Assembly: GCA_002162675.1 (NCBI GenBank)
Contig: MAAE01000028.1
Location: 62,001 to 126,000, forward strand
Origin: Colwellia sp. 39_35_sub15_T18
Lineage (GTDB): Bacteria; Pseudomonadota; Gammaproteobacteria; Enterobacterales; Alteromonadaceae
DNA: 64,000 bases
Direction of reading: 5' to 3'
The notes under the pieces are model-generated. The model did no database searches. It was not told the DNA's origin and worked only from the letters and a program-made list of their open reading frames with translations. Position numbers and translations under genes: made by a program. This document shows, in pieces, positions 26,815 to 36,558 of this stretch (positions within the stretch are counted from its first letter, which is position 1; each line of letters opens with the position of its first letter).

Positions 26815-26941
26815 TATGTTCAGCTTAAAAGCATTATTACAGAGTTCTCCGAGGTGTTACACACTACACCGAGAATCATATAGCCTCTGTGTAGGCTCGA
26901 AGAGCCCTCTTTAAAGCATCGCGGCTCGGTGGTGCATAATG
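26815..26941 (+). repeat. 120-bp element family, copy C
   Basis: Full-length intergenic copy with CTCTGTGTAGGCTCGAAGAG, CCCTC and GCGGCTCGGTGGTG at its end. The remaining sequence between GST and the next gene (26688-26814) shows nothing recognisable. Confidence 0.85.
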
Positions 26942-26951
26942 GCTCTATTTA

Positions 26952-28334
26952 TTAATCTGCTTTGTTCCACAATTTCTGATTTTCTTTCACTGAAAAAAAT
27001 TCATTGGCATGCCAACAACGAGGTAGCAAATCTAATGCCTGTCGTTCTTGATAATTTGACGACAAGAGTTCAAAGATTTCATTGAGACGCTCTTTACTCA
27101 AACTCGCCACTTTTTTAGCCATCTGTGGAAAATATAAATTATTTTTTTTCTTTACTTCAATATTATGACCGTAACCAATAAAGGTTAATTTTCTCGTGGC
27201 TATGCGGCATAATGGCTGCTCAGGTACTGGCGGATAAAGCCGATTTACAATAGCATACTCGTAACAGTCGCCCTGTTGCCCCATTTCATCTTCGGGCATA
27301 TAAATAATCCCATAACCTTGGGGAAACAGACCAGTAATTTGATAAAGTGCATCAACCACTTTTTGACTACAGGCACCTAGTTCAGCATTTTTATTAACCA
27401 CTTGAAAGACCTTAGGCAATACTTTGTAGTTATAACTTTCTTTGGTAGAAAAAATAATTGAGGTGTAAATTTGTGGTACTTTTAATAAGTTACCTAACCC
27501 TTGTTTAGGCTTGAAACTAGATTTAAGCAGAAGTTGCATAAATTGGCGCTTGGCTTGTTCGTCAATATTAAACTGAGTTCGCTCTTCCTTTGAATTGCCA
27601 ACGTAACTGGCAACACCTAAGCCTTCACTCATATAGTTTAAAGTGTGCTTATAGTTTAATTGTAAAAGCTTTTTTCTTTGCTCAACATCAAGGGCTCTGT
27701 GGGGATCTAGTTTTTTGTCGGCGCCAAGTAAAATAGCCTGAGCTTGACTATGATAATTACCAATATCTTGTAACAATGCCGCCATTAATAAAGGAATTTT
27801 AATTTGTTCAATGAAGCGCTGTTTAGCCACAAGGTCAAAATCGGCATAAGCACTATCAGGAAATTCATTGATAATGCGAGCAATATTATTATCGCTAGCT
27901 TCATGACTTGATAACGACTTGTCTAATATCAGCCTATCTAATAAACGCACACTTAGTATCGCTTTATATAAACTTTTACATTGCTCATTATTAGCCGCGA
28001 CCCTTTTACCTTCCGTCGGGCTAGCAAGTTGAATTGTGCCTAAAAGTTGGGCTGATTTTCGATTAGTTTCCTCAAAATCTTCCCCTTCGGTAAGCTCAAT
28101 GATTTCCAAACAAATACTGAGTAAATGGTTTGTGCGCTCTACTTGCTCTAAGTTATGCAGGGTAGCTTGGCTTTCACTTTGTTGCTCATCATTGCCAGTG
28201 AATGTTTGGTTATCGAAATAATTAATGGCGCGATCAAGCATAGAGTCTTTAAGACTGCTGCGGCCATAAATTTTAGCCAGCAATACTTGAACTTGACGGG
28301 TAAAGTGAGTTTGATGAAAAGAGCTTTTGGCCAT
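26952..28334 (-). CDS. Uncharacterised 460-residue protein with degenerate HD-like motif
   Basis: A cytoplasmic, mostly helical protein. PLLMAALLQDIGNYH (about 181-195) looks like an HD-domain AALLHDIGKxH in which the first His has become Gln189. The later ITGLFPQGYGIIYMPEDE resembles the region after the GYP motif of HD-GYP phosphodiesterases. The other metal ligands are not clear, so it may be a non-catalytic relative acting as a c-di-GMP binder or scaffold. This is a motif-level inference only. Both flanks carry 120-bp element copies. Confidence 0.7.
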   Translation of the reverse strand: MAKSSFHQTHFTRQVQVLLAKIYGRSSLKDSMLDRAINYFDNQTFTGNDEQQSESQATLHNLEQVERTNHLLSICLEIIELTEGEDFEETNRKSAQLLGTIQLASPTEGKRVAANNEQCKSLYKAILSVRLLDRLILDKSLSSHEASDNNIARIINEFPDSAYADFDLVAKQRFIEQIKIPLLMAALLQDIGNYHSQAQAILLGADKKLDPHRALDVEQRKKLLQLNYKHTLNYMSEGLGVASYVGNSKEERTQFNIDEQAKRQFMQLLLKSSFKPKQGLGNLLKVPQIYTSIIFSTKESYNYKVLPKVFQVVNKNAELGACSQKVVDALYQITGLFPQGYGIIYMPEDEMGQQGDCYEYAIVNRLYPPVPEQPLCRIATRKLTFIGYGHNIEVKKKNNLYFPQMAKKVASLSKERLNEIFELLSSNYQERQALDLLPRCWHANEFFSVKENQKLWNKAD

Positions 28335-28452
28335 TACTTCAAAATAAATACTTAAAAATAAAAGCCAATAATGCTAGAAAAACCAAAACTAAGCAACAGA
28401 AAGATAAAGTTAAAAAGGAGGTATAAATTCATAACATACTTAAATATTTAGT

Positions 28453-28571
28453 ATTTATTTAGCTTAGAAATATTTACCACTGAGAGCACCGAGACTAACA
28501 AAGGTAACAAAGTCTCTGTGTAGGCTCGAAGAACCCTCGTGAAGCATAGCGACTCGGTAGTGAACAGTGAC
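28453..28571 (+). repeat. 120-bp element family, copy D
   Basis: TTTAGCTTAGAAATATTTAC, then CTCTGTGTAGGCTCGAAGAA and GCGACTCGGTAGTGAACAGT: full length, in the gap between metL and the HD-like gene. The rest of that gap (28335-28452) holds no clear feature. Confidence 0.85.
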
Positions 28572-28581
28572 AATATCTCAG

Positions 28582-31092
28582 CTAATTTATGCCCTTTATT
28601 TTTACTTGTTGTTGTTTATGAGCTAATTGCTGACAAATATTGACTAAATCTGAATGTAAACCACCGGCAGTAACATCTCGTCCTGCGCCCGGGCCACGTA
28701 TAATTAATGGATTTTCTTGATACCAATGACTACTGATTTGAAATATATTGTCACAAGGCGTTAAGTTGGCAAAAGCATGAGTATTGGCTAATACCTCTAA
28801 ACTCACTTTCGCCGCAATAGTGCCGTTATCATTAACCGTTAAGCTGGCAACATAACGAATACAAGATGCTTTACTGTTGGCATCAGTTAATGCCTCAGCA
28901 AAAAAGTCGTCTAATTCATTGGCACGCGCTAAAAATTCGGCGCTGCTTAGCTTTTGTAATGCCTGTGGCACTAAATTGCTACAATCAATATCATCAAGTG
29001 ATAATTCAAAGCCTGCCATGCGCGCTAAAATAAGTAATTTACGCTGCACATCACGACCCGATAAATCTTCACGTGGATCGGGCTCTGTTATGCCCTGCTT
29101 TAGCGCATCCAACAATAGAGTAGAAAAAGCGGTTGAGCCATCATACGTTTCAAAAAGCCATGATAGCGTGCCTGAAAAGATACCGGCAATGGCGGTAATT
29201 TTATCACCACTATTATTGAGATCATTAATGGCATAATTTATCGGTAAACCGGCACCAACCGTGGTGTTGCCTAACCATATACTATTGTTTTTATCGGCGC
29301 TATTAACTAACTGATTATACTGTGGCGTTCTCGATGATGCCGCCCATTTATTAGCGCCAATAACATGAATACCTTGCGCAAAAAAATCTTGGTATAACAA
29401 ACTAAAGTCTTCACTGGGTGTGATATCAACCACAATTAATTCATCATAAGGATGATGGGTTAACCAAGACAATAGCTGTTGATGATCATAATTTTGTCCG
29501 TCATTTTTAAATAAGGCTAGTGCTTGATTGACGTCAATACCATCGTTATTAATCAAGGCTTTTTTAGACGATAACAAGCCAACTAAATGAATATTTTCTA
29601 AGGCATAAATGCGATTTAATTGCGCAGGTAACAAGGTTAAAAATCGTTCGCCAATATTGCCTAAGCCCGCAACCACTAAGCCAATATGACGAGCATCTTT
29701 GGTCATATCATGATGAACATTATTTAATAGTTCGGTGCTACAAAAATCAGCTAATATGGCAATAATACTGTGACTATTTTCACTCGTAGTAAAACATATC
29801 GGTTGCGCACTTTTTAATGAGCGCTTAAATCGAGCTTTTATATCGCCGCGCTGCGCTACCTTATGACCCACGGTTGCGATAATGGCAACGTTATGGAATT
29901 TTACTTGCGTATGCTGGCCTGCTAAATATTGGCTCAACGCTTTTTGCTGATCTTGACGGATAACTAACTGCATTAGTTTTTCATCAACACATAAAGGAGA
30001 AAATTTTTGCTGTATTTTTAACAGTAACTCACCGGAAAAACTTTTCGATTGCGCTAATAACAGATCATTTAAATAAGTGACCGACAGCTCTTGTTTAGCA
30101 ATTTGGCCAAACTTACCAATTTCAGTCCCTGTTACTTGCGCATCAAAACTGCTGGCAACATGTAAGTGACAATGGTGATCTAAGCTTTCATTAACCAGCG
30201 GCGTCAGTGTTTTTGCATGCAGCACAGGGTTGCCCAAACGCCCTAACTCTTTAGCGACGCCATTAGGTAAACGGTGCAATTTGCGAGCACTAGGTACCAC
30301 TCGAGGATCGGCGCTATAAATACCGTCAACATCGGTCCACAAGGTTACATTCAAGGCACCGACAAGGGCTGCCATTATCGTGGCAGAATAATCACTACCA
30401 TTACGACCTAACGTGCAAGTACCACCTTGCGCGTTTTGGCAAATATAACCAGTGATCACCGCTAGTTTACCAAATTGGCGACGTTGTTTTAGTTTTGCAG
30501 CACTAAGCGGCTGATCAACATTACAGTTTTGTTCATTATCAATAACCAAAAAATCACGAGAGTCGACACTGTTACTAGGACAAACTTTTTCATTTAATAG
30601 TGCTGATAATAAACGTGCTGACCAAATTTCACCAAAGCCTAAAATATCATTGTGATGACTAATTAAATCGCCCGTCAGCCAAGTGTTTAACTGTTTAAAA
30701 TCACGCGCTAACGCCGTGGCTAATTGCTTAGCGTAACTCGGTTTTAATAAACCAGTAAATAACGCCGTTTGCGACGCTGCTAATTCGGTCAGTGCTTGTG
30801 ATAATGACTGCTCTCGTTCCTCAGAGGCATCAGATTGTGCATCGCGAGCGAGCGAGTAAAGTGCAAATAACTGATCGGTGGTTTTACCATTAGCCGAAAC
30901 GACAACAATGTCGTTTAATTGGCAATTTTGTTGAATAATATCAACAACACGAGCAATACATTCAGGGGTTGCTAACGAGCTACCACCAAATTTATGTATA
31001 TGAATAGCGTGTTTAGCCAGCTGGTTTTTAGCTTGCTCATCATCGCTTAATTCTAATTGCCAATCATTCTTTTGTGTTACCGCTTGCGTCAT
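28582..31092 (-). CDS. metL: Bifunctional aspartokinase II / homoserine dehydrogenase II
   Basis: Catalyses the first and third steps from aspartate to homoserine for methionine. The N-terminal kinase has IHKFGGSSLATPE and LGRNGSDYSATI. A central regulatory part follows, then the dehydrogenase with the NAD(P) fold GLVVAGLGNIGERFL and ITEPDPREDLSGRDVQRK. 836 residues is typical. It is assigned metL rather than thrA because metB is 21 nt upstream and metJ and its operators precede the pair. Confidence 0.94.
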   Translation of the reverse strand: MTQAVTQKNDWQLELSDDEQAKNQLAKHAIHIHKFGGSSLATPECIARVVDIIQQNCQLNDIVVVSANGKTTDQLFALYSLARDAQSDASEEREQSLSQALTELAASQTALFTGLLKPSYAKQLATALARDFKQLNTWLTGDLISHHNDILGFGEIWSARLLSALLNEKVCPSNSVDSRDFLVIDNEQNCNVDQPLSAAKLKQRRQFGKLAVITGYICQNAQGGTCTLGRNGSDYSATIMAALVGALNVTLWTDVDGIYSADPRVVPSARKLHRLPNGVAKELGRLGNPVLHAKTLTPLVNESLDHHCHLHVASSFDAQVTGTEIGKFGQIAKQELSVTYLNDLLLAQSKSFSGELLLKIQQKFSPLCVDEKLMQLVIRQDQQKALSQYLAGQHTQVKFHNVAIIATVGHKVAQRGDIKARFKRSLKSAQPICFTTSENSHSIIAILADFCSTELLNNVHHDMTKDARHIGLVVAGLGNIGERFLTLLPAQLNRIYALENIHLVGLLSSKKALINNDGIDVNQALALFKNDGQNYDHQQLLSWLTHHPYDELIVVDITPSEDFSLLYQDFFAQGIHVIGANKWAASSRTPQYNQLVNSADKNNSIWLGNTTVGAGLPINYAINDLNNSGDKITAIAGIFSGTLSWLFETYDGSTAFSTLLLDALKQGITEPDPREDLSGRDVQRKLLILARMAGFELSLDDIDCSNLVPQALQKLSSAEFLARANELDDFFAEALTDANSKASCIRYVASLTVNDNGTIAAKVSLEVLANTHAFANLTPCDNIFQISSHWYQENPLIIRGPGAGRDVTAGGLHSDLVNICQQLAHKQQQVKIKGIN

Positions 31093-31113
31093 TTTATTCT
31101 CAATATGCTCTAG

Positions 31114-32280
31114 CTATTGTTGGCTTTGTGCTAAACCATGGGCTAAATCAGCTAAAATATCATTTATATCTTCAAGGCCAACTGAAATTCTCACCAATGA
31201 GTCCGTAATGCCCGCGGCAAGGCGTGCCTCTTCATCCATACCCGCGTGCGTCATCGTTGGCGGATGGTTAATTAAGCTTTCTACGCCACCTAAAGATTGT
31301 GCTAACGTGAATAACTCTATATTGGCAAACAATTTTTTCACCGCAGCAACACCACCTTTAACATCAAAACTTAACATAGCACCAAAGCCTGCTTGCTGCT
31401 TTTTAGCAATGTCGTGACCGGGATGATCTTCAAATCCGGGGTAATAAACGGTGTCAATAGCGGGATGATTTTTTAAAAATTCGGCCACTTGCACGGCATT
31501 TTCTTGATGCTGTTTGATACGAATAGGCAAGGTTTTTAAACCGCGTAGAGCCAAAAAACTGTCAAATGCGCTACCGGTAATACCAATACAATTTGCCCAC
31601 CATGCTAACTCTTCTCCCAACGCTTGCTCTTTAGTCACTAGCACACCGCCAACCACATCGCTGTGACCGTTAATATATTTAGTAGTAGAATGAAAAACAA
31701 TATCCGCGCCCAGTGTTAATGGTTGCTGTAAGGCTGGCGATAAAAAGGTGTTATCTACCGCAACTAAGGCACCAACCTCATGACACGCTTTACTCACCAC
31801 TTCAATATCAACCAAGCGTAACAATGGGTTACTTGGGCTTTCTAATAATACTAACTTAGGTTTTTTCGCTAATGCATCTGCGAGTGCCGATTGATCATTT
31901 TGATCGACAACAATTAGCTTAAATTGACCACGTTTAGCTAAATGAGTAAATAAACGAAAGCTGCCACCGTAACAATCATGGGGAATAACCACTAAATCAT
32001 CCGTTGCTAACAACTGACAGATTAAATGCACCGCTGACATACCTGTGCTAGTTACAATGCCAACACTGCCTTGCTCTAAATTAGCAATAGTTTTCGCAAA
32101 GGTAGCTCTCGTTGGATTACCCGTGCGCGAGTAGTCAAACTGGCGCTTTTCATTAAAAGCTTTTAATGAGTAAGTGCTTGATAAATGGATAGGTGCAACC
32201 ACAGCGCCATGATGCTGATCGGTATTAATGCCAGCTCTCACCGCTGATGTGGTGATATTTTTTATGTTAGCGTTCGACAT
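31114..32280 (-). CDS. metB: Cystathionine gamma-synthase
   Basis: PLP enzyme joining an O-acylhomoserine and cysteine to give cystathionine. The PLP lysine lies in FHSTTKYINGHSDVVGG, preceded by VDNTFLSPALQ. FDYSRTGNPTR and ESLINHPPTMTHAGM are family signatures. The 388-residue length is normal. It is the first gene of metBL, divergent from metJ across 260 nt with tandem MetJ sites. Without the upstream acyltransferase, O-succinyl versus O-acetyl substrate cannot be told. Confidence 0.94.
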   Translation of the reverse strand: MSNANIKNITTSAVRAGINTDQHHGAVVAPIHLSSTYSLKAFNEKRQFDYSRTGNPTRATFAKTIANLEQGSVGIVTSTGMSAVHLICQLLATDDLVVIPHDCYGGSFRLFTHLAKRGQFKLIVVDQNDQSALADALAKKPKLVLLESPSNPLLRLVDIEVVSKACHEVGALVAVDNTFLSPALQQPLTLGADIVFHSTTKYINGHSDVVGGVLVTKEQALGEELAWWANCIGITGSAFDSFLALRGLKTLPIRIKQHQENAVQVAEFLKNHPAIDTVYYPGFEDHPGHDIAKKQQAGFGAMLSFDVKGGVAAVKKLFANIELFTLAQSLGGVESLINHPPTMTHAGMDEEARLAAGITDSLVRISVGLEDINDILADLAHGLAQSQQ

Positions 32281-32323
32281 TTTTATTCCTCATACTCATT
32301 AAAAGCACTGTTTAAATTCATTT

Positions 32324-32395
32324 GGATGTTTGGACGTCTATAACTCTAAACGCTTTAAATATTTAGGTCAAGATATTTTAGACATCTAAACTTCT
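32324..32395. promoter_or_regulatory. metJ: MetJ operator: tandem met-box octamers
   Basis: Adjacent 8-mers at 32324-32355 read GGATGTTT, GGACGTCT, ATAACTCT, AAACGCTT, against the met-box consensus AGACGTCT. A second pair, AGACATCT and AAACTTCT, lies at 32380-32395. MetJ binds such tandem octamers with S-adenosylmethionine as corepressor. The location between metB and metJ implies repression of metBL and autoregulation. Confidence 0.8.
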
Positions 32396-32435
32396 ACTTG
32401 ACTGAATTGCAGCATCCAGTAAAATCTATCTTAAA

Positions 32436-32483
32436 TAGCCATGATACTTCAAAATGCGAGTTTCCGTAGATAGCATGGATATA
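32436..32483. repeat. CCATGATACTTCAA-type hairpin repeat, copy 1
   Basis: CCATGATACTTCAAAATGCG then AGTTTCC and a shortened right arm ending AGCATGGATAT. The same element in a more complete form is at 46879-46933. Here it lies in the metJ leader. Confidence 0.65.
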
Positions 32484-32540
32484 ACTATATTAATTAGTAC
32501 ATTATTTTGTACGCGACAACTATTAAACAGAGGAATTTAC

Positions 32541-32870
32541 ATGGCTCAGTGGAATGACGAGTATCTTAATCCCTATGCCGCGCATGGAAAAAAGAGCGAA
32601 CAAGTAAAAAAAATTACCGTCTCAATCCCTTTGCGCGTATTAAAAGTATTAACCGATGAACGCACTAGACGACAAGTCAATAACTTACGTCATGCCACTA
32701 ATAGTGAATTATTATGTGAAGCATTTTTACATGCTTTTACCGGTCAGCCTTTGCCTGATGACGAAGATTTAGCTAAAGATAATGATGAAAAACTGCCCGC
32801 CAGTGTTCGCCGTATTTTAGAAGAAAAAGGCATTACTGATTTTAGCGCTTATGAAGTAGATGAAGAATAA
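32541..32870 (+). CDS. metJ: Methionine repressor MetJ
   Basis: Ribbon-helix-helix repressor that uses SAM as corepressor. The core ([47 protein letters not shown]) is nearly identical to E. coli MetJ, and the 109-residue length fits. ATG 32541 is chosen because the sequence MAQWNDEY matches E. coli MAEWSGEY and AGAGG lies 6-10 nt upstream. An in-frame ATG at 32454 would add 29 residues encoded by the repeat and is rejected. Confidence 0.97.
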   Translation: MAQWNDEYLNPYAAHGKKSEQVKKITVSIPLRVLKVLTDERTRRQVNNLRHATNSELLCEAFLHAFTGQPLPDDEDLAKDNDEKLPASVRRILEEKGITDFSAYEVDEE

Positions 32871-32910
32871 CCTTATCGACAAACTCTAGATAGGCAGAAA
32901 AATTAAGAAT

Positions 32911-32949
32911 AAAGCCGTTAACATGATATGTTAACGGCTTTATTTTTTA
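32911..32949 (+). terminator. metJ terminator
   Basis: AAAGCCGTTAACAT, 3-nt loop, ATGTTAACGGCTTT, then TATTTTTT. The 14-bp stem is perfect, 40 nt after the metJ stop. Confidence 0.92.
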
Positions 32950-32968
32950 CTGGTTATTCAGCTTTAAA

Positions 32969-33144
32969 CTGTATGGTTCCCTCACTTCAAAAGAGCAAAG
33001 GAAAAAGCACGGAGTTGATGACTATCATTACTCCGTACATCCTTGTACTACGCCCTACGGGCCAACATTATGTTGTTCAAATTCTTTCCAGAAGAATTTG
33101 TGAGTACTTTTGACGCCTAAATTGGGCTCTACAGCGATAAGATG
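32969..33144 (+). repeat. GCACGGAGTTGA-type repeat, long copy
   Basis: Blocks GTATGGTTC, AAAAAGCACGGAGTTGA, TGAGTACTTTTG, CGCCTAAATTG and TACAGC recur in the same order and orientation at 62874-62963. This copy has about 75 extra nt in the middle. It lies between metJ and hemE. Confidence 0.7.
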
Positions 33145-33147
33145 AAG

Positions 33148-34218
33148 CTACAAGTGATATGGTTTACTTAAACGGTGTACTGACTCAATAAAGTGACCTG
33201 CATGCTCAGGGTTCACGTCAGGATGAATACCATGGCCTAAGTTAAAGACATGGCCTGTGCCGCCTTTACCGAACCCTGCCAAAATTTTACTCACTTCTTG
33301 CTCAATACGCGGTAATGGTGCGTATAACATTGAAGGGTCCATATTACCTTGTAACGCCACTTTATCACCTACGCGGGCTTTGGCATTTTCAATATCAATA
33401 GTCCAATCAAGGCCAACGGCATCACAGCCTGTCGCCACGATATCCTCTAACCACATACCACCATTTTTGGTGAATAGCGTTACCGGCACTTGGCGGCCAT
33501 CAGCATGACGAGTTAAGCCATCAACTATTTTTGCCATATACTGCAAAGAAAAATCTTTATAATCACGCGGAGATAAAACCCCACCCCAAGTATCAAAGAC
33601 CATGACCGACTGTGCGCCAGCAGCAATTTGACCATTAAGGTAAGTAATCACTGAGTCAGCTAACTTATCAAGCAATAAGTGCAAGCTTTGTGGGTCGCTA
33701 AACATCATTTTTTTAATTTTTGTAAAAGCCTTAGAGCTGCCGCCTTCAATCATATAAGTAGCGAGTGTCCACGGGCTGCCTGAAAAACCAATCAGCGGTA
33801 CCGAGCCATTAAGCTCTTTGCGAATAGTACGCACGGCATTCATAACATAGCCAAGTTCATCTTCGGGATCGGGAATGCCAATTTTTTCAATATCCGCTTT
33901 ACAGGTAATAGGGTTGGTAAACTTAGGCCCTTCTCCTGTTTCAAAATACAAACCTAAACCCATGGCATCTGGAATGGTTAAAATATCACTAAACAATATA
34001 GCAGCATCTAATTCAAAACGGCGTAAAGGCTGAATAGTCACTTCACAAGCAAATTCAGCATTACGACATAATGACATAAAATCACCCGCGGTTGCTCTTA
34101 ACTCACGATATTCAGGTAAGTAGCGGCCAGCTTGGCGCATCATCCATACTGGCGTGTAATCTACGGGTTGTTTCAATAATGCCCGTAAATAATTGTCATT
34201 TTTTAATTCAGTCACCAA
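33148..34218 (-). CDS. hemE: Uroporphyrinogen decarboxylase
   Basis: Removes four carboxyl groups from uroporphyrinogen III to give coproporphyrinogen III in haem synthesis. The N-terminal signature [16 protein letters not shown] is exact, as are [15 protein letters not shown] and [13 protein letters not shown]. The 356-residue length matches E. coli HemE (354). It appears monocistronic. The 5' end overlaps, on the opposite strand, a small uncertain ORF. Confidence 0.97.
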   Translation of the reverse strand: MVTELKNDNYLRALLKQPVDYTPVWMMRQAGRYLPEYRELRATAGDFMSLCRNAEFACEVTIQPLRRFELDAAILFSDILTIPDAMGLGLYFETGEGPKFTNPITCKADIEKIGIPDPEDELGYVMNAVRTIRKELNGSVPLIGFSGSPWTLATYMIEGGSSKAFTKIKKMMFSDPQSLHLLLDKLADSVITYLNGQIAAGAQSVMVFDTWGGVLSPRDYKDFSLQYMAKIVDGLTRHADGRQVPVTLFTKNGGMWLEDIVATGCDAVGLDWTIDIENAKARVGDKVALQGNMDPSMLYAPLPRIEQEVSKILAGFGKGGTGHVFNLGHGIHPDVNPEHAGHFIESVHRLSKPYHL

Positions 34219-34510
34219 TAAATCCTCTCATTTATTCATTGTCTGCTTGCTCATCGTTATAATCATTTTAATAACGAGCAATTTATGGCGCGTATTCTAC
34301 CACTGGCAGTATTTTGAATCTATGCGCCAAATCAATTCCTTTTCGGCTATTGAGCATAGCAAGCAATTTTTAACCGCAACACAAAAAAATATTTCTGCTT
34401 TGTTACATTTTATTAGAAATTATCAATTCGCCGACAATCAGTTACTTAGCGGTATAACGAACAAATTAAGCCTTGATACGAAGAAAATCGTCGAGTTTAT
34501 GCTCTATTAA
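34193..34510 (+). CDS. Possible small membrane protein divergent from hemE (uncertain)
   Basis: An open frame of 105 codons from TTG 34193, overlapping the hemE start by 26 nt on the opposite strand. One strong hydrophobic span ([18 protein letters not shown]) is followed by an amphipathic, Gln/Asn/Ser-rich region. No family is recognised and no good Shine-Dalgarno precedes it. A later TTG within the span is possible. A terminator lies downstream at 34643, but a promoter between them suggests a separate RNA. Confidence 0.35.
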   Translation: MSFFNSVTNKSSHLFIVCLLIVIIILITSNLWRVFYHWQYFESMRQINSFSAIEHSKQFLTATQKNISALLHFIRNYQFADNQLLSGITNKLSLDTKKIVEFMLY

Positions 34511-34550
34511 AGTTGTTGCAGCGATGAAAATGCTTTGCTATAAAATAGCT

Positions 34551-34675
34551 GCACTAGCAAAGAAGCACTGATTAATAATAAAAATACTTCTAAATACAAC
34601 TAATAAGAATCTTGATTAACAAGACCATAAAGCGAGCATTTCAAGCCTTTCTCTTTGAGAAAGGCTTTTTTATTT
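34551..34675 (+). ncRNA. Candidate small RNA with own promoter and terminator
   Basis: A promoter with TTGCAG (34516-34521), a 17-nt spacer and TATAAA (34539-34544) predicts a start near 34551. About 120 nt later is a strong terminator, and no ORF of note lies between. Alternatively this is only the 3' part of the preceding small ORF's message. The function is unknown. Confidence 0.35.
34643..34674 (+). terminator. Intrinsic terminator between the hemE-side ORF/sRNA and the GGDEF gene
   Basis: AAGCCTTTCTC, loop TTT, GAGAAAGGCTT, then T-run TTTTATTT. The T-tract is on the plus strand only, so it does not serve the convergent GGDEF gene well. Confidence 0.88.
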
Positions 34676-34703
34676 CTAAGTGTCGATAAAATAATGACTA
34701 TGA

Positions 34704-35894
34704 CTAATGAATGTTGTTTGTTTTAGGTAAATGATGCAAATCAGCATCATACAATTTAACGCAGTTGCGGCCATTTTCTTTGGCATAATAAAGTGCTTGA
34801 TCAACCAGTGAAATAAACTGCTGCCAATCAATATCTTCACCTTGAATAGTTGCCACCCCAAAACTTGCCGTAACAGCAAGCTCAGCACCATCTTCGAGGC
34901 AAAATACTGGCTGCGCTATGGTATTTCTTAACTTTTCAGCAATAATCATGGCTGTGCTAGTATCCGTGTCTGGTAACAATAAAGTAAATTCTTCACCACC
35001 ATAACGCGATAAAATATCATATTGGCGCAAACTATTTTTTAACCGTAAACTAAACTCTTGTAGCACTTTATCACCGACTTGGTGGCCATATTGATCATTA
35101 ACCTGCTTAAAAAAATCAATATCCATAAGGATCATTGAAATAGGGGTTTGTTCACGTTGGGCACGCAAAACACTTTTATTGGCAAACTCATCAAAAGCAC
35201 GACGGTTATAAACATCGGTCAGGGAATCAATGGTCGCTTGAATAGCCAGCTTATTGGCTAACTGCTGACTGGCACTGATAGTTAATGAAAAACAACTACT
35301 TATAGTGACAAGCTGTAAAGCAATTAATGAAATGGCATGTATGGTGCCGCCACTCATAACGTCATTTAATTCAGCTTCATTAAAGGTGAAATAAATACGT
35401 AATAAAAAAATAACTGCACAATAGATAAATGAAAAACCAAGAAAACGAGTGAAAGTTAAAATAGCCCGCTCTCGGTTGACTAATACTTTATAACCCGCAA
35501 AAAATGAAAAACAGGCGATGACCACACTAATAATAATAATTCGAGCGTTAACGCTGTTTTGAAAATAGGTAAAATAAACAAAAGCGACACTCATCACACC
35601 GAGCAAAACAATAGATACTTTCTCAAAGATTTGTATTTCATCTTTCAAAAATTTCAAAATACCCAGAATTAACAAACTAAAGCCAGCGACAATAGTTAAG
35701 TTCGCCACCACAATAGATAAGAAATCGAAAAGATATTGACGAAAGGCCAGTAAAATAAAACCAAAGGAAAAAAGCAAGTAACTATAACCTAAGGCTCTAA
35801 ATCCCTGAAAAGAAGAATGTATACGAGCAAAAACTAACGAGCCTACACCAAGAAACAAACCTAATAAAAGGCTCATTAAGGCTAAGGTTTTCAT
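34704..35894 (-). CDS. Membrane-bound GGDEF diguanylate cyclase
   Basis: Makes cyclic di-GMP. Residues 1 to about 215 contain six or seven membrane spans of unknown sensing role. The GGDEF domain (about 225-395) has the active motif RYGGEEF and DIDFFKQVNDQYGH. An intact inhibitory I-site, RQYD, lies exactly five residues before GGEEF, so product feedback is expected. MKTLALM at 35894 is a sensible start. An in-frame ATG at 35915 adds seven residues. No partner gene is adjacent. Confidence 0.88.
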   Translation of the reverse strand: MKTLALMSLLLGLFLGVGSLVFARIHSSFQGFRALGYSYLLFSFGFILLAFRQYLFDFLSIVVANLTIVAGFSLLILGILKFLKDEIQIFEKVSIVLLGVMSVAFVYFTYFQNSVNARIIIISVVIACFSFFAGYKVLVNRERAILTFTRFLGFSFIYCAVIFLLRIYFTFNEAELNDVMSGGTIHAISLIALQLVTISSCFSLTISASQQLANKLAIQATIDSLTDVYNRRAFDEFANKSVLRAQREQTPISMILMDIDFFKQVNDQYGHQVGDKVLQEFSLRLKNSLRQYDILSRYGGEEFTLLLPDTDTSTAMIIAEKLRNTIAQPVFCLEDGAELAVTASFGVATIQGEDIDWQQFISLVDQALYYAKENGRNCVKLYDADLHHLPKTNNIH

Positions 35895-36071
35895 GTCTAA
35901 TCCTTCCATCTTCACATCAAGGCTTTTAACACAACATCAATTAACTATAGCTCAATTTTCATACAAACTATGCTCTATTCTATAATCGCTACTAAAGTGA
36001 TCATTAATTATTTGCTAATCAGGCACTAACCGTATAAATTCCCCTTAACTACAGACTTCAGAGAACACCTA

Positions 36072-36548
36072 ATGAACAAGCCACAACGAGATATCACGTT
36101 ACGATTTTTAGCCGAACCCCAAGATGTAAATTTTGGCGGTAAAGTGCATGGTGGCGCAGTGATGAAATGGATAGATTTAGCCGCCTATGCTTGTGCTGCG
36201 GGTTGGAGTGGACGTTACTGCGTAACGGCTTATGCTGGCGGTATTCGTTTTGTTGCGCCAATACATGTTGGCAGCTTAGTTGAGGTGGAAGCAAAAGTTA
36301 TTTATACCGGCAAATCATCAATGCACATTGCCCTAGAAGTAAATGCTTGTGATCCTAAGTCGCTGAACCGTCGTTTAACAACCCACTGTATTGTTATTAT
36401 GGTGGCTGTTGATCAAAATGGTCAATCAGAGCAAATTTCACAGTGGGTGCCTGAAACTGAGGCCGACAAAAAACAGCATGACACCGCGGTTAAATTAATG
36501 GAAATGCGCAAGCAAATTGGCGAAGAAATGCAAATATTTGTTGAATAA
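36072..36548 (+). CDS. Acyl-CoA thioesterase, YciA-like hotdog family
   Basis: Hydrolyses acyl-CoA. A single hotdog domain with NFGGKVHGGAVMKWIDLAAY (the long-helix region containing the catalytic acid) and GSLVEVEAKVIYTGKSSM. The 158-residue length suits the YciA/acyl-CoA thioesterase II group. The S1/P1 nuclease gene begins 11 nt after its stop. Confidence 0.85.
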   Translation: MNKPQRDITLRFLAEPQDVNFGGKVHGGAVMKWIDLAAYACAAGWSGRYCVTAYAGGIRFVAPIHVGSLVEVEAKVIYTGKSSMHIALEVNACDPKSLNRRLTTHCIVIMVAVDQNGQSEQISQWVPETEADKKQHDTAVKLMEMRKQIGEEMQIFVE

Positions 36549-36558
36549 GGCCAAAGTA

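Noticed and set aside
32454..32540. Longer MetJ start
   Set aside because: The extra residues are encoded by a repeat, and homology and the RBS place the start at 32541.
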